A stretch of DNA of 64,000 bases from the NCBI RefSeq assembly GCF_030867145.1, contig NC_134429.1, positions 18,523,115-18,587,114 on the forward strand, given 5' to 3'. The position numbers were made by a program, and so were the translations under genes. This DNA is from Opisthocomus hoazin (taxonomy: Eukaryota; Chordata; Aves; Opisthocomiformes; Opisthocomidae). Positions within the stretch are counted from its first letter, which is position 1. Each line of letters opens with the position of its first letter. Positions 1 through 11,329 of this stretch are shown here, piece by piece. The notes beneath the pieces were generated by a model. The model was not told the origin of the DNA. It searched no databases and saw only the letters and a program-made list of their open reading frames with translations.

Positions 1-94
1 CAATACCCCCAGGGATTCGGGAACTATTTTTTTTGAGGGGGAAGATTATCTTTCTGTTATTGAAAGTGGTTCCTATTCTGTCTTCATCCTTCAG

Positions 95-3000
95 CCATTC
101 AATGCCACGCGCATCAACGCAGCTAACATCGAGAACAGAGTGAAGGAGCTGAACAAAATGGCAGATCACACGGAGAAGGCCAAGCAAGGGTTCTGGGAAG
201 AGTTCGAGGTACAGGATGCTCCTGTGCTCTGTCCCGCTTGTGCCTGTGGGTGAAGAATACCACGTTTGCATGGGAGTGTCATGGTTTTCCAGCGCTGAGG
301 ACCTTTTCTCAACACTGTTTCTCCTTTCCCTGTTTTCTGTGTTCAGCTGAGTTACTTCGTGGCCCTTTTATTCATTGCTTTTTCTCATCTTCAAGGCCGT
401 TTCTCCTTCCTCATCCTAGAAATGCATGCCTTTTTTTCCCTGCAAGGATTTGTGCCTTCTCCCCTCATTAACTCTCTCATCAAGCTGCTTCTTGGCTCCC
501 TTTCCCTTCCTGCCGGCACTCCCTCTGCTCTTCTCAGCATTAGGAAGCCAAGCAGCTAGTCGAAAGAGCCCTTCCTTTGCTTCTGACTCTCCTTATCTCC
601 TAGAACAGTTTGTTCTTGTGTGCTTTGCTCCACAGATGCTGCAGCAGCAAGAGTGCAAGCTCCTCTACCCCAGGAAGGAGGGACAGCGACCAGAGAACAA
701 GGCTAAGAATCGCTACAAGAACATCCTTCCCTGTAAGGAGACGCTGAATACTGGTTTGGGTTTTTTTTCACTGCAGTTTCTGCAGCCTTCTCCGGGGCTA
801 TTTAGCCCTGCAGAGCTTTGTGATCATAGCTGAGTTGGAAAGAGGTGCGCACTGTCCTAGGGGAGCGGCCCAGTTAGTTGGCCTTCTCCATCCCCTTTCT
901 AACCTGGTCCTTCCCTTTTGCGTGAGAAACAACTGATAAATTGCTCTCCTGTCTGTGTGCTGTGAGTCCAAATATGCTTCAGAGCTCAAGTGTAGCTCAA
1001 AAGTCACAAGCCAGAGCTTCCAAAGGAAATACTGGAAAACTTGAGCTCGGGTCAGCCTGCAACACTCCCTATCCCTAATGTCCATCCAAGCTACTAGCCT
1101 GGCCGCAGAGCTGTGAGCCAGGTAGTGAGGAGCACTGCTGAGTGTCATGAGAAGAGCATTTTCCACCCTTTTTTGCAGTGGTTACCCGTGTGACTTCACA
1201 GTAAGAGCCTTGTGGGAGCCCTTGCTGGGAGCTGCTGTGACCGCGCTGCCCTGCAGCAAAGCCCATGGGTGCTCCTGTGTGTGTGACTCCCTCCCGTGTT
1301 CATTCTGGCCTCTCTTCTCCTGCAGTCGATACCACACGGGTGGCACTCCGAGACGTAGATGAGAGCGTGCCTGGCTCAGACTACATCAATGCCAACTATA
1401 TCAAGGTACGTGGGAAAGGGAAGGGGCCGTGTGGGGGCTGTCTTCAGCCTGGTGCTAGGCTTCTGGTGGGTGAGTGCAGTCATGGTGTAAGCCTTGAGGG
1501 AATGCCCTGTCAGGAACCCGTATCTTTCACTGGGTCCAGGCCAAACGCTGGATTTTTCTACTGTATCCCAAGGGATCTCGTCATTCTACCATGTCCTGTT
1601 TGCCCCTATCTAAGAGCTTATTTCAGTCCCCTCCTTTCCTTCCCTGTTCAGGAGGTCCTAGGGAACTGACCCAGACTCTCTGTCATTGACCACTATCTCT
1701 GAGGTCAAATTGCAATTGTAAGCTAAGAGCTGCTTGAAGCCTTTGGGAAACCTTCAAGGTAGCTTCATTCCAGCCACGTCCACCCACAACTTCTGCAGCT
1801 GCCTGTGGGCAAGAGCCTGTTGCGCAGTACTGTGCACTACAGCAGCATGAAGGTCCCTGGAGGCAGGCAGACCGTTTTGCTGGTGACTCTGTTGAAGCCA
1901 GTGATGAGCGGTTCGTGTCCGTAGGTCTGACGAACAGAGGAAAATCAGCTAGCTCAGAAATCCTGCATGGTGAGGTGGGCTGGCTTTGCTGCCCAAGGTG
2001 CACTAAGGCAGTTCTCAATTCCTCACTCCAGCGTTGTTGGCTTCCCCCCCCCTCCCTTCTCCTTTGCTCCTCAGAGCATCCCTGAAGATGGAAGGAACTC
2101 GGAGCACTGCAAGATCTATATAGCCACCCAGGGCTGCCTGCAGACAACGGTGAATGACTTCTGGGCCATGGTGTATCAAGAGAACAGCCACGTCATTGTC
2201 ATGACAACCAAGGAGGTGGAGCGGGGCAGGGTGAGCGCTTGTAGGGTGCTGTCTCCAAGCCTGACCATTACCTGCTTCTCATGCCAGCCACTTTGGTTGG
2301 ATACAAGAACTAGTTCCAAAGCCAGGCCTTCGAACCTGAGAGGTTGGTGCAGCAGCTGCTACGTGCACCAAGCTGGGTAGTTATTAGGGGATTGTATTAA
2401 AATGTGAAGCAGAATCAGTAATGACTTAATCCTGAGCAGTCAACCTATGTTCTCCTGCCTGGACAATTGCAGGTCCCTGTCCATAATGACAGGGATCCAA
2501 GTGACAAACTCTCATTTCAGAATGGACTCTATTGCAAATCTGTGTTGCTTTCCACACAGGAGTGGCTCGGACAGGACTGGGATGCTTGAGAGTTTTTCCA
2601 TAGATTTAGAGAGCCTGACTTTGCTCTGACCATGACAAAGCATAACCCCTAGGAAGCTGCTTGTCCTAATTGTGTTTAGTTATCTCTGGCCAGCTTTCAT
2701 TTCATTCCTTCTATCTCCTGTAATGTTGCTTTAGCTCTTCTTCGTGAAAGAAGCATACCACTTTGCTCTGCACAGCCAAGCTCCCCAGCCCCATAAATAC
2801 TAATTGGGTGTCCCTCGTATGACATGCTTCAAGGCTCTGGGGAATGACAGGTGCCAGAGAGGGAATGCATCGTGCTACAGCCAAGCTGGAAAGCGGAGGG
2901 GGGCATTGCAAGCTGGCTGTGTGAGGGACAGAAGTGATTCTACAACCTATCTGTACACCGCCTGGATGCCTTTCACTAAGAGAGGGTTGGTAGAGGCCAA

Positions 3001-6000
3001 GGAACATGGTGAAATACCACGCAGAGCCGTTTTCCAGCACAGCCTTCCCTGGTAAAGAGAGGAGCGAATTATAATTGGCACTGGCAGTTTTGCTTAGGGA
3101 TGAGGGGAGGCTGGGCTTGCAGCAGCCTGGTGCAGAGATGAGATAAAGATAGCTCGACTCGCACGCCTGCTTTTATATTGGCAAAGTCACTATAGCAAAG
3201 AGGGGGTGGGCTGGAGAACAGGAGGGGTATGGGCAGGCTACGTGGCCCCTGGGGTGGAGATTTGGCTCAGGAGTTAGCGAATGACCAGACCAACAGCTCA
3301 GGTGCCTTTGGCAAAGCAATGCCTAGCTGAGGCTGGATGTAGCTGAGGAGGATGATTCCCCTGGGGATCATGTCCTTCATGTAGGAACAACCCTTTCCGA
3401 TGCATCCCCCATTCAAAGGAAATGCTCTGTGCGTATGGCTCTGCTTTAAACCTCTACGCTGGGGCTGCACGCCCTTCGCTGCATCCCTGCGCAAGGCGTT
3501 GAGGGCTTCGTCCCCCAGCATCCCTGTCCTGACTAACGAGCCGCTCTCTGATGTTGCTGCAGAACAAGTGCTTCCGTTACTGGCCAGACAAGGGCTGCAC
3601 CAAGGAATATGGGTGCATCTCTGTGCGTAACGTGAGCGAGCGTGAGGCCCAGGGCTACTACCTTCGGGAGCTGGAGATCTCGCGGACTGACAGGGTGAGT
3701 CCTCTGCTGCTGTCTGCCCGCTGTGCTGGGACCGGGCTGGCGCTGGAACCCCTGGGGAAGGAGCTGTGGCTTTTCTGGTTGTTTTTTTTTCTATATAATA
3801 ATCCCACTGCTTAAGTTCTGGGCCACTTTGCCCCAGCTTTGATAAAAAGAAAGGATGGAGAAGCAGGAGGGGGTTTCTGACCGGGTGGTGGGTCTCTGCT
3901 CCCCGCAGGATGAGCGCCCAAGACTGGTGAAGCACTATCAGTATTTTAGCTGGCCAGACCACGGGGTGCCCAATGAACCAGGAGGGGTTCTGAGCTTTCT
4001 GGACCAAGTGAATCGGGCACAGCGAAGCATTCCAGACACGGGGCCGATCATAGTGCACTGCAGGTACGAGCCCGTGGGCCCTCAGTGGGGCACTGCAGTG
4101 GGGATGATGATGATGATGATGATAAAAATGGGTCTCTTCTTTTTAGTTACACCTGCAGCTGGGTCTTTACATGAGCTGGTGGTGGGCAATTGGGATAGAA
4201 GTACACACATGGGAAAAGACAGCCCTCCTCCAGAGCCTCACTGGTGATAGCGCAGGGAAGAGCAGGCCTGGTCTGGAGCTGGTAGCTCTGGTGCAGCCTG
4301 CTGGGCTCTGACCTCCCAAGGGTCAGCATTTGGCCGGGGTTGTCTCATAGCAGCCGTGCCACATCTGACCAGGATGGACCAGGCAGCGGATGAGTGTGGG
4401 AGCTGAGCTGACTGACTCTGCGGAACGGTTCCTCCTGCAATGATTTTTTTTTTTTTTCCCTTTTCTCTTTCCAGTGCTGGAATAGGACGCACAGGCACCA
4501 TCATAGTGATAGATATTCTGGTGGATATTATTCACAGGCAAGGTATGTCTCCCTGTCTGTCTCGTGGCTTTCACCGTTTGCCTTGCGCTGGCCAGTTATG
4601 GGATAACCTTGCTCTTGTGCAAGCACTGGGTACTTGATCTCCAAGCAGTGGGTTTGACTGGTCTGGGAACAGTTGGGCATAGGCTTAGCCTGAATGCAGG
4701 GTGAGAAGGGGAACTTGTGCCCAGTTCCCTGTTGCTCTGTGGGCCAAGAAATGGAGCTGTATTGCAATGAAGAGTGAACCTACTCCCTCTAGTAAGGGAG
4801 ATGGAGAATCTTCTCGTTGGCATCAACAGGGCCAGGACTTCAGGCTTTCCTGGACAACCCTCTTTTATTGAGGGTGGAGGGAAACAGGTTCAGTAAGGGT
4901 GTGACTCCAGTAGCCCATTTAGAAGGAAGTCCCCCAGACTCTGCTGTGTGGAAAGGCTGTCACCCTTACCTGAAGTTCTAGAGCTGCTATGGAACTCCCC
5001 ATGGTATCTCTGGGTCTGTTCTGGGAGCCTTGAGGCAGGTGGACCCTTTTCAGCAGTGGTTGTACCTTATTTCATAAACCACACAAAGTGGGTAAGTCTG
5101 GATCTGTAGGACCTGCCGCAGAACAGATGTAATTCCCCTCCCCGTGCTCCAAGCAAGTCAGCCCTGCCTCAGCCATTCTCAGTCCAGGGTGCTCTGGCAG
5201 GGATAAAACAGGAAAAAAAAAAAAAATCTCCTAGGCACAGAGATGCACCAAATTCTTTAATAATATTCTGGGGCTTTGCTGACACTGTGTGCAGGGAGAT
5301 ACTGAAAACTTTTGAAGTTATCTTAAGAAAATAATTTTTTCAACCTAATTCCCATTCCCTAAACCTCTTGGGCAGGTTTGGACTGCGATATCGACATCCC
5401 CAAAACCATCCAGATGGTACGCAGGCAGCGCTCGGGCATGGTGCAGACGGAGGCGCAGTACAAGTTCGTTTACATGGCTGTTCAGCAGTACATCGAGGCC
5501 GAGCAGAAGAGGTTGGAGGAAGAGCAGGTGAGTCCCCTTCGGCTCGGTTGGAAAAGCAAGGGCAGAACGTGGCCCACACCGAACGCCGCTTCCACCTTCT
5601 CCCTGGAGCTCAAATACTGCCCTGAACGCGTGAGAATAAACCCACGCCCGCCGCTGCCCTGCTGGCTTGCGGGATCTCGTAAGGCTTTCTTCTGTAGCTG
5701 CTTTGAGTGGGATTTTATTGTCTTTTGCTTTCTTTTTCAGAGGAATAAAAGGAAAGAGCGAGACTACTTGAATATCGGCTACTCTCCTATGGAAAAAGGC
5801 AGAGCCAAAGGGCAGCCCCCATCGCCGCGGGCCCCGTCTGTGTAAGCTCGATGTCTCTCGAGGAACTTGCGTAGCAGCAGAGAGAACGGCTTGGGCAGAG
5901 CCCCAGTATTTACCCTTTGCCAGCCTGCCTCTCGCACACCTGAAACCTGACCAGTTGCTGGCTGCCCTATGGGAATGGCTAAAAATAAACTGGTGATCCC

Positions 6001-6347
6001 ACCGCGCTGGTGGCAGCGGCGGTGGCAGCCCACCTTGCTTGTGTGCTGAGCTCTGGGAAGGGAGAGGAGGCAGTCGCTCCGAGCCTTGGGCGAGTAGTGC
6101 CACGTATCCTTGGCGCTGGGGACTCAGCTGGAGAGTGAGACTGTGCTGCTGCTGAGGGACCTTTACAGCAAAAGCTGAAGAAAGATGAGAAGAGAGCAGA
6201 GGGAGGTGGAAAAAGATCCAGAGCAGTGAGGCTGTTAATAACAAGGCTTTGTTTCTTGACAGGGTTGATGATGAGTCGGCTTCCGTCTACGAGAACCTGA
6301 ACATCAAAAGCCCAAAGGTTTCAGGGATGAGTAATACAGGGCGATAA
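95..6347 (+). CDS. PTPN6/PTPN11-like: SHP-family non-receptor tyrosine phosphatase, catalytic domain and tail (5' end off window)
   Basis: Ten exons with GT-AG borders and matching phases: 95-208, 636-732, 1326-1405, 2075-2230, 3563-3694, 3909-4063, 4475-4542, 5376-5527, 5741-5841, 6263-6347 (TAA at 6345-6347). They give 379 residues. SHP proteins are about 595 residues, so the two SH2 domains and the start lie left of the window. Catalytic parts are intact: the substrate loop KNRYKNILP (exon 2), WPDHGVP with the general-acid Asp (exon 6), the P-loop HCSAGIGRT with Cys and Arg, split by the 4064-4474 intron, and the Q-loop QRSGMVQTE (exon 8). The tail keeps two tyrosines, DYLNIGY and VYENLNI, matching the regulated tail tyrosines of SHP-1 and SHP-2. 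Known family role: cytosolic dephosphorylation of phosphotyrosine proteins recruited through SH2 domains. An active enzyme is inferred. Family assignment is near certain. The paralogue is not: exons 2, 4, 5, 7 and 8 look closer to PTPN11, while exon 6 and the last Tyr motif look closer to PTPN6. Confidence 0.95.
4103..4123 (+). repeat. (GAT)7 microsatellite in phosphatase intron
   Basis: Seven perfect GAT units just inside the intron that splits the P-loop codons. No functional role is seen. Confidence 0.9.
5840..5989 (+). other. In-frame stop at exon 9 donor plus intronic poly(A) signal
   Basis: Reading through the exon 9 donor (5842) gives Val then TAA at 5843-5845. An AATAAA lies downstream at 5984-5989, still inside the intron. 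Intron retention or intronic polyadenylation would give a protein ending after ...PRAPSV, without the last exon and its VYENL tyrosine. The stop and the signal are seen directly; their use is inferred. Confidence 0.35.
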
Positions 6348-8235
6348 AGGAGCCGGAGGTGAGCCGTGCGGAGGCTGTACAGGTAGGAATGCTGCCCTTG
6401 ATTAACTGCGAGTGTCACCGCAGTCTGTTGACGCTGCGTTTGACCCAGCTCCTCTGCAGCTCGGCTTGTGCAGGTCTGTGTGGCTCTGCCTGCAGCAGGG
6501 AGGGCAGCTCCGCTTCGATGATATTTAACAGAGCCTAGAGAGGTGGCTGTGGCCAGCTGCCGATGGGAGAACGGGGGGAATGGGGAATGAGATCTCAGCA
6601 GGGAAACTCACTTACAGCATCGCCAGTGATGGGGGGGGAGATCTGCTTTGGGGACTGTTATGTCAGGGAGCTGTCGGACTGGGAGAGCAAGGCTGCGCTG
6701 GGTGTGCAAACAAGTGGGAGAGCCTTCACAGGCTGGGAGTCTCTCAGCTCTGTAACCTTATCAGTGCGCTTTGCTCCCAGGTATAAACCAGGCCACCCTT
6801 CTCCCTTCTTGTTTTGGAATGCAGGATTTACAGTGTTTACGTCCCCCCTTTCCAAGTTCTGCAACTGCGGACAATTTTTTTTTGCCCGTTCTTGCCTTCC
6901 CCAAGCACCTTGGACTCAGCGAGGAAGTAAGAAGCAAGCAGAGTCTGCGCCTTAAGAACACGCCTTGAACCTAACTTATTCATGAGAAGGATCTTCTCCT
7001 GTTATCCCCTGTACCTGTAGGTTAATATTTATGTGGAAGTGCCTCTGGACATTCATTAGGGCATCAAGGCTCAGTTTTAATTGTTTTCTCTTTTTTTTTT
7101 TTTTTTTTTTAATTTAAGATTCTTATTTTTTACACACAAATTGTTAAAAGGAACGGAAATGACTGTTTGCTTAGGAGCTTTCCCAGGGTTGCCTGCTTTA
7201 GGGCATTAGTAAAATGTTAGTACACTTCAATGTTTTCATTAGGTTGATCATTTCTAAGCTAGAAGTGTTTTTAGACTAAATCCTGGAGTAACTTTTCTGC
7301 CTGTGAGGGTGAGAAACAGAGCACTGCCTGCACCCCAGGTATTTGCACCTCTGTTGATTCTGTTTCTCACTTCCTTTTGGCCGTACCAGTTCTAGATTTC
7401 TATGCAACCCTGCCAAAGCACAGCGAGCAGTCCCTGCTGCGGCAGCACAGCAGAGGCGTGTGTGTGTGCGTACCTGAGAGCCTGCCAGCCGCTCTGCACG
7501 TGGGTTTCGCAGCAGAACTGGGAGACGGAGGTGAGCATCTCCATCTCTGACTGTGTGGGTCTGAACGTCGAGCTAAATGAAATCCCACCTAGCTGCTGGG
7601 TGCTGAAGAGTAGGAGAGCAGCTTTGGCTGCGCGCTGTGCTTTTAGCCACCCCTAGTGAGTAACAGCCTAGGATACCAATCTGAGCTGAACTTCTTGAGC
7701 TGGGCCCCTCTAAGCTTGATGCAGCTCTGCCGTTACCTTGCTGCACGAGCTCTTTTTCCCCTCCCTGTAACTATATGACAAGGCAAGCGTTGTGCCTGCT
7801 GAGTAGGGGTGTTGTAGGAGTGTTTGCAGCTTGACCAGTGCCGTGAAGATGAGTGTGTCACCAAGTGGAGCATTCCAGCTCGCTTGATAAGTCTGGACTT
7901 GTGACTGCCAGTGCTTCCTGCTGGTCCAGCCTGCTGGTCCTTCCTGCAGGACTCGTCAGTGTCTGAAGGTGTGCTCTGTGGGGAGCCTGGGCTCCGGGTG
8001 CCAGCGCCTGAGCCTCCGGAGCACGCGTGGGGCTGGCACTGGAGTCCTCCCGGGTCTCTGGAAGGGGACGAACTTGCTGCGTGGTTGGGGTCTGAGTGCC
8101 TGGAGTCTCGGCTCCAAGCGCTGAGCAGAAGGGGTTGGCTGTATTTCCTGGCTGGTCTTTCTAGTCCCTTGTCGCAGGGACAGGAGAACTGTTTATTTTT
8201 ATTGCACTTTTAATAAATGTTGAATATTCTCAAGG
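6348..8235 (+). other. Probable 3' UTR of the SHP-family phosphatase gene
   Basis: After the stop at 6345-6347 no further coding exon of the family is expected. The first good poly(A) signal at the end of an open run is AATAAA at 8212-8217, followed by a T-rich stretch. A strong donor-like CCGGAG|GTGAGC at 6358/6359 could allow splicing within the 3' UTR. The UTR contains a 20-base T run at 7091-7110. The exact 3' end is inferred. Confidence 0.5.
7091..7110 (+). repeat. T20 homopolymer
   Basis: Twenty consecutive T in the probable 3' UTR. It could be a simple repeat or the reversed A-tail of an old retroelement. No retroelement body was recognised beside it. Confidence 0.8.
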
Positions 8236-10049
8236 CTTTTTTTTTCCCCCCCCTCCTTTCTTTTTAAGTAGTTTGCTTTTTGGGAAAGTGCCTGACAGTT
8301 TGTGTGGACAATGGGGCATCCTGAATGTCTCCCATCACCAAATGCTACTGTTCAGGGCCCTGTTTTCACTTGCTTTTAATTTTCTTTCTGACTATGCACG
8401 AGTGAGAGGCTCAGCTGCGTGTTAGCTAAACCTTCCACCTTGGTTTCTAAGTATGTGGTGAGAAGGGGCAGTGCAGAGGGACAGCCCCCACAAGGATGCT
8501 GTGGCAGACTGCTGGGAGCAGTTGGAACTGTGGGAACATCTCTGTGGCCGATTTGCTACCATAACAATGATTTTATGATTCTGGAGATGTTATTTCCCTC
8601 TCTCCTGCCCTTAGGCCTCATCAGTGGGAGCTGAATGGTAACAGAGATGTAATGACAAAGCACTTCATCTCTACTAGTGTCTGTTTGCTGGGCTGAGTCC
8701 CAAACACACCTGGGGTAAAACGGAAGTGCCTTCTCTGCCTTAAGTCTTGGCGAGTCGCTTTTTCCAGGAGCACACTTAAACTGGTGCTGTGAAGATGATC
8801 CTTCCAGCGGCAAGCACGGGGGAGCGGACAGGGTGATACGAGCGAGAATCCCCATCAAGCCCGATGACTTTGGCAGAAGTCGTCGCAGTGCCTGGAGTCG
8901 TTTCTGCAGACGTGTGGTTGGCGCAGATAATACCAGCCCGCAGCTGAACAAGGAAGGTGTTGAGATACAGCACACACAGCAGCTTTCTGCAGAAGTTTTC
9001 CATAGCAACAGACTGGAGTTACTGCTGCCATTGCTTCAGCCTTTCCTCTTTCAAATTAGAATTTCTGGAAAGGGAGGCTGGAAGTGTCTTTCATCCAGCT
9101 GGGAAGAAGAAAAATATGAGCGGTCTTTGCAGCTCTTCATTTTTTAGGTCAAATCAGGTAAACACAGAGGGAAGCAGCACCTGGGATAACACCGCCTAAA
9201 TGGTAGTAAGTATGAATCTACGGGATAAAGCTGTCCCCCTGTGCAGGATTGTGCAGCACTGGGGCAGCTGGTGCACGGACCGGAGTCCAGATGTGCCAGC
9301 TGCTGTGGACCTGCTGTGATCTGGGAATGCAGCTGGACTCGGGACTGCAAGTAAGAAGGGAAAAGTGGAGCAGTTGCTACAAATTGACACCTTGCATTGT
9401 ATAAAACATAATTTAATACATACACATATGGTACTTGCATACAATACTGTCTTACATCCATGTGTTTGAATAGAAAACATTTAATTGTAAGCCGCCTTCA
9501 TCATGAAGACTTTTGATAATCACTGTCAGAAAATCACTTCTTTAAATAAAAAATATAGTGTAAGCAACTGGCCTGTGTCTTAATACTGACACATTTTAAG
9601 ATTAGGAGGGTAGAGCTGTCAAAAGATGGAACTTCTGTTTTGGCAACAGTTTGCCTGTGAGAAGTATGAATGAAGTTCGCTGCTGAAGGAGCTTAAGGGG
9701 CCGGGTTAGGGTGCTGTGTCAGTGTGCCTAACGGAGCGCAGCCCCTGTGCTCAGAATCGCCTTCCAGGTAGGGATGAGTGGTTTTTAAGCATCTTCTTAA
9801 GAAAAACGAGTGGAACGGCTACTCTGTTCTGTTCAAAAGCTCCTCGGGGCGGTCACAGAGGTGGTGGGTAGCAGTGGTACATCCATGCTTTGTCAGCAGG
9901 AGGCAGCATTTCCACCTCCAACATTGAATAACACAACGGAAATGCTTTAAGCGCATGGAATAAGGTTAATTTTCATCTACTTATACGACTTTGACATGTC
10001 TTTACCCTCCCAATCCCAGCTCCTCTTAGGAATAATCATGTAGATCCTT
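8236..10049. other. Intergenic stretch between convergent genes, no gene seen
   Basis: This lies between the 3' ends of the phosphatase gene (plus) and RNF223 (minus). Open frames here are short and unrelated to known families. A second AATAAA at 9545-9550 on the plus strand could be a distal poly(A) signal. A short degenerate run near 8565-8582 resembles the ATTCTATG-type tail of avian CR1 elements, but no CR1 body is evident. Confidence 0.5.
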
Positions 10050-10478
10050 CAATTTGCAAAAATAGCCCTTTATTCCCTAAGGGAGTTAGAGGAACTGCAC
10101 CCACTGTCATCTGGTATCCAGCCAAGACAGCACACGGCCGTGTGCCGCTCGAGGCAAACAGTCCTAGAAACCTGTCTGTGGCTTTCCAAGCTCTGGTTTC
10201 CATGGAGAGTTTGGCAGCAGGACGCTGAGGCAGCTCCTTGGAGCATTCCTGGGCTGGAGACAGCTTGGCAGGCAAGTATTTCAGCAGAGCTCCTGGAAGC
10301 GGACCCATGTGTTCAAGTGCAGGCACAGACCAAATGTGGGGAGTGGGCCACGGGGTCTACCAGCAAATCATGGAATGCCTTCGGGGCAGCGGGCCCTGGT
10401 CCTGCCTCCCTGATGTGCCACAGGGATGGAGCAAGGGGCTCGGGAGAAGGCCTCGGAAGGAGCAGGGCTGCCTTGCTG
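10050..10478 (-). other. RNF223: 3' UTR and poly(A) signal of RNF223
   Basis: On the minus strand AATAAA occurs at 10074-10069, about 405 bases past the RNF223 stop codon. This gives a compact 3' UTR. The cleavage point is inferred to lie about 15-25 bases beyond. Confidence 0.65.
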
Positions 10479-11288
10479 CTACTGGAAAGGGAGTTGTGTC
10501 GTGGGTGCTGCCGCTGTGGTGGGCTTAGGGGAGAGATACTCCGGTCTGCTCATCGCAACAGTCCTTGTGAAGCAGCGGAGGTTCCCCGTCTTCAGGGCGC
10601 ACTGGACCGGCCACAGAATGATGCAGAACAGGATGATGATCAACGCAGAGAGGAGGACTATGCGTTTCCAGTCGTCGCACATGTCGCAGCGGGACAGCCT
10701 CCCAGCTAACCCAGCCGGGGGGACCTCCGGACTTTCTGGCTTGCTCATGGCAACGTCAATGGAGATACACGAGTCTGGATTCTCAGGGTCATCAGACGAC
10801 TGACGGCAGCAGAGCTTGGTCCCTTCCATCCAGAGCACCTTCTCCTGCTGAAGTTCAGGCGGCAGCGTGGCAAGGAGCTCCTTGCTGGTCTCAAGTGCTG
10901 GAGCACCTTCCAGAGGGATGCTGGTCAGCTGCCTGCAGAAGGGGCAAGGGAGCTGGTCCTCTGGTTGGTTTGGTGGCAGCCCTGTGCTCAGGCGGGCCAC
11001 GCACTCCAGGCAGAAAACGTGGGAGCACTGGAGCAGCTTGGGTGTCTTGAAGGTGTTGTCATAGGTGTTGAAGCAAATGGAGCACTCAACAGGGGAGGCT
11101 GGCTTCGGAGACGTTGGATTTGGAGAGCCTGGCTTGTCGGTTGGGGACCTCGCCTTCCTCTTGCCATCTCCTGGGGAGGTGACAACAATGGGGCTGATGG
11201 GGATGGGGATTTCGCTTGGAGATGCAGGGACTGGGCTGGTGGGAGAGTCCGGCGTGCTGGAGTGCCACAGCTGCGTGAAGCACGACAT
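10479..11288 (-). CDS. RNF223: RING finger protein 223, membrane-anchored E3 ubiquitin ligase
   Basis: An intact single-exon 269-residue protein. Residues 1-67 are Ser/Pro-rich with many SP and TP sites. A C3HC4 RING spans about residues 69-118, with spacing C-x2-C-x15-C-x-H-x2-C-x2-C-x18-C-x2-C and the signatures ECSICFNTYDNTF and CSHVFCLEC. A single hydrophobic helix spans about 210-228 (IVLLSALIIILFCIILWPV), with a short polar C-terminus. The layout of N-terminal RING and C-terminal anchor fits the RNF183/186/223-like group of membrane E3 ligases. Adjacency to C1orf159 points to RNF223 specifically, since the two are neighbours at human 1p36.33. Role inferred from family: transfer of ubiquitin from an E2 at an internal membrane; substrates unknown. 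The start is the first ATG after a splice acceptor (AG at 11328-11327, minus). The gene is convergent with the upstream phosphatase gene. Confidence 0.88.
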   Translation of the reverse strand: MSCFTQLWHSSTPDSPTSPVPASPSEIPIPISPIVVTSPGDGKRKARSPTDKPGSPNPTSPKPASPVECSICFNTYDNTFKTPKLLQCSHVFCLECVARLSTGLPPNQPEDQLPCPFCRQLTSIPLEGAPALETSKELLATLPPELQQEKVLWMEGTKLCCRQSSDDPENPDSCISIDVAMSKPESPEVPPAGLAGRLSRCDMCDDWKRIVLLSALIIILFCIILWPVQCALKTGNLRCFTRTVAMSRPEYLSPKPTTAAAPTTQLPFQ

Positions 11289-11326
11289 GACGGAGCTCGG
11301 GGAAATAAATAGAGCCCTGGGAGACT
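11289..11326 (-). other. RNF223: RNF223 5' UTR portion of the coding exon
   Basis: On the minus strand a pyrimidine-rich acceptor (TTTTCTTCTCTTCCAG, ending at 11327) precedes 38 bases leading to the ATG at 11288. The coding exon therefore receives an upstream non-coding exon by splicing. Confidence 0.7.
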
Positions 11327-11329
11327 CTG

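Noticed and set aside
1683-2147. 154-codon open frame on the minus strand
   Set aside because: It overlaps a confirmed plus-strand phosphatase exon (2075-2230) and intron, and has no recognisable domain.
3267-4058. 263-codon minus-strand open frame
   Set aside because: It is antisense to phosphatase exons 5 and 6 with no recognisable family.
5345-6244. 299-codon minus-strand open frame
   Set aside because: It is antisense to two confirmed phosphatase exons, has low-complexity composition and no domain. It is a by-product of GC-rich coding sequence.
8556-8590. Possible CR1 retrotransposon 3' tail
   Set aside because: Only two degenerate ATTCTATG-like units and no adjacent CR1 sequence recognised.
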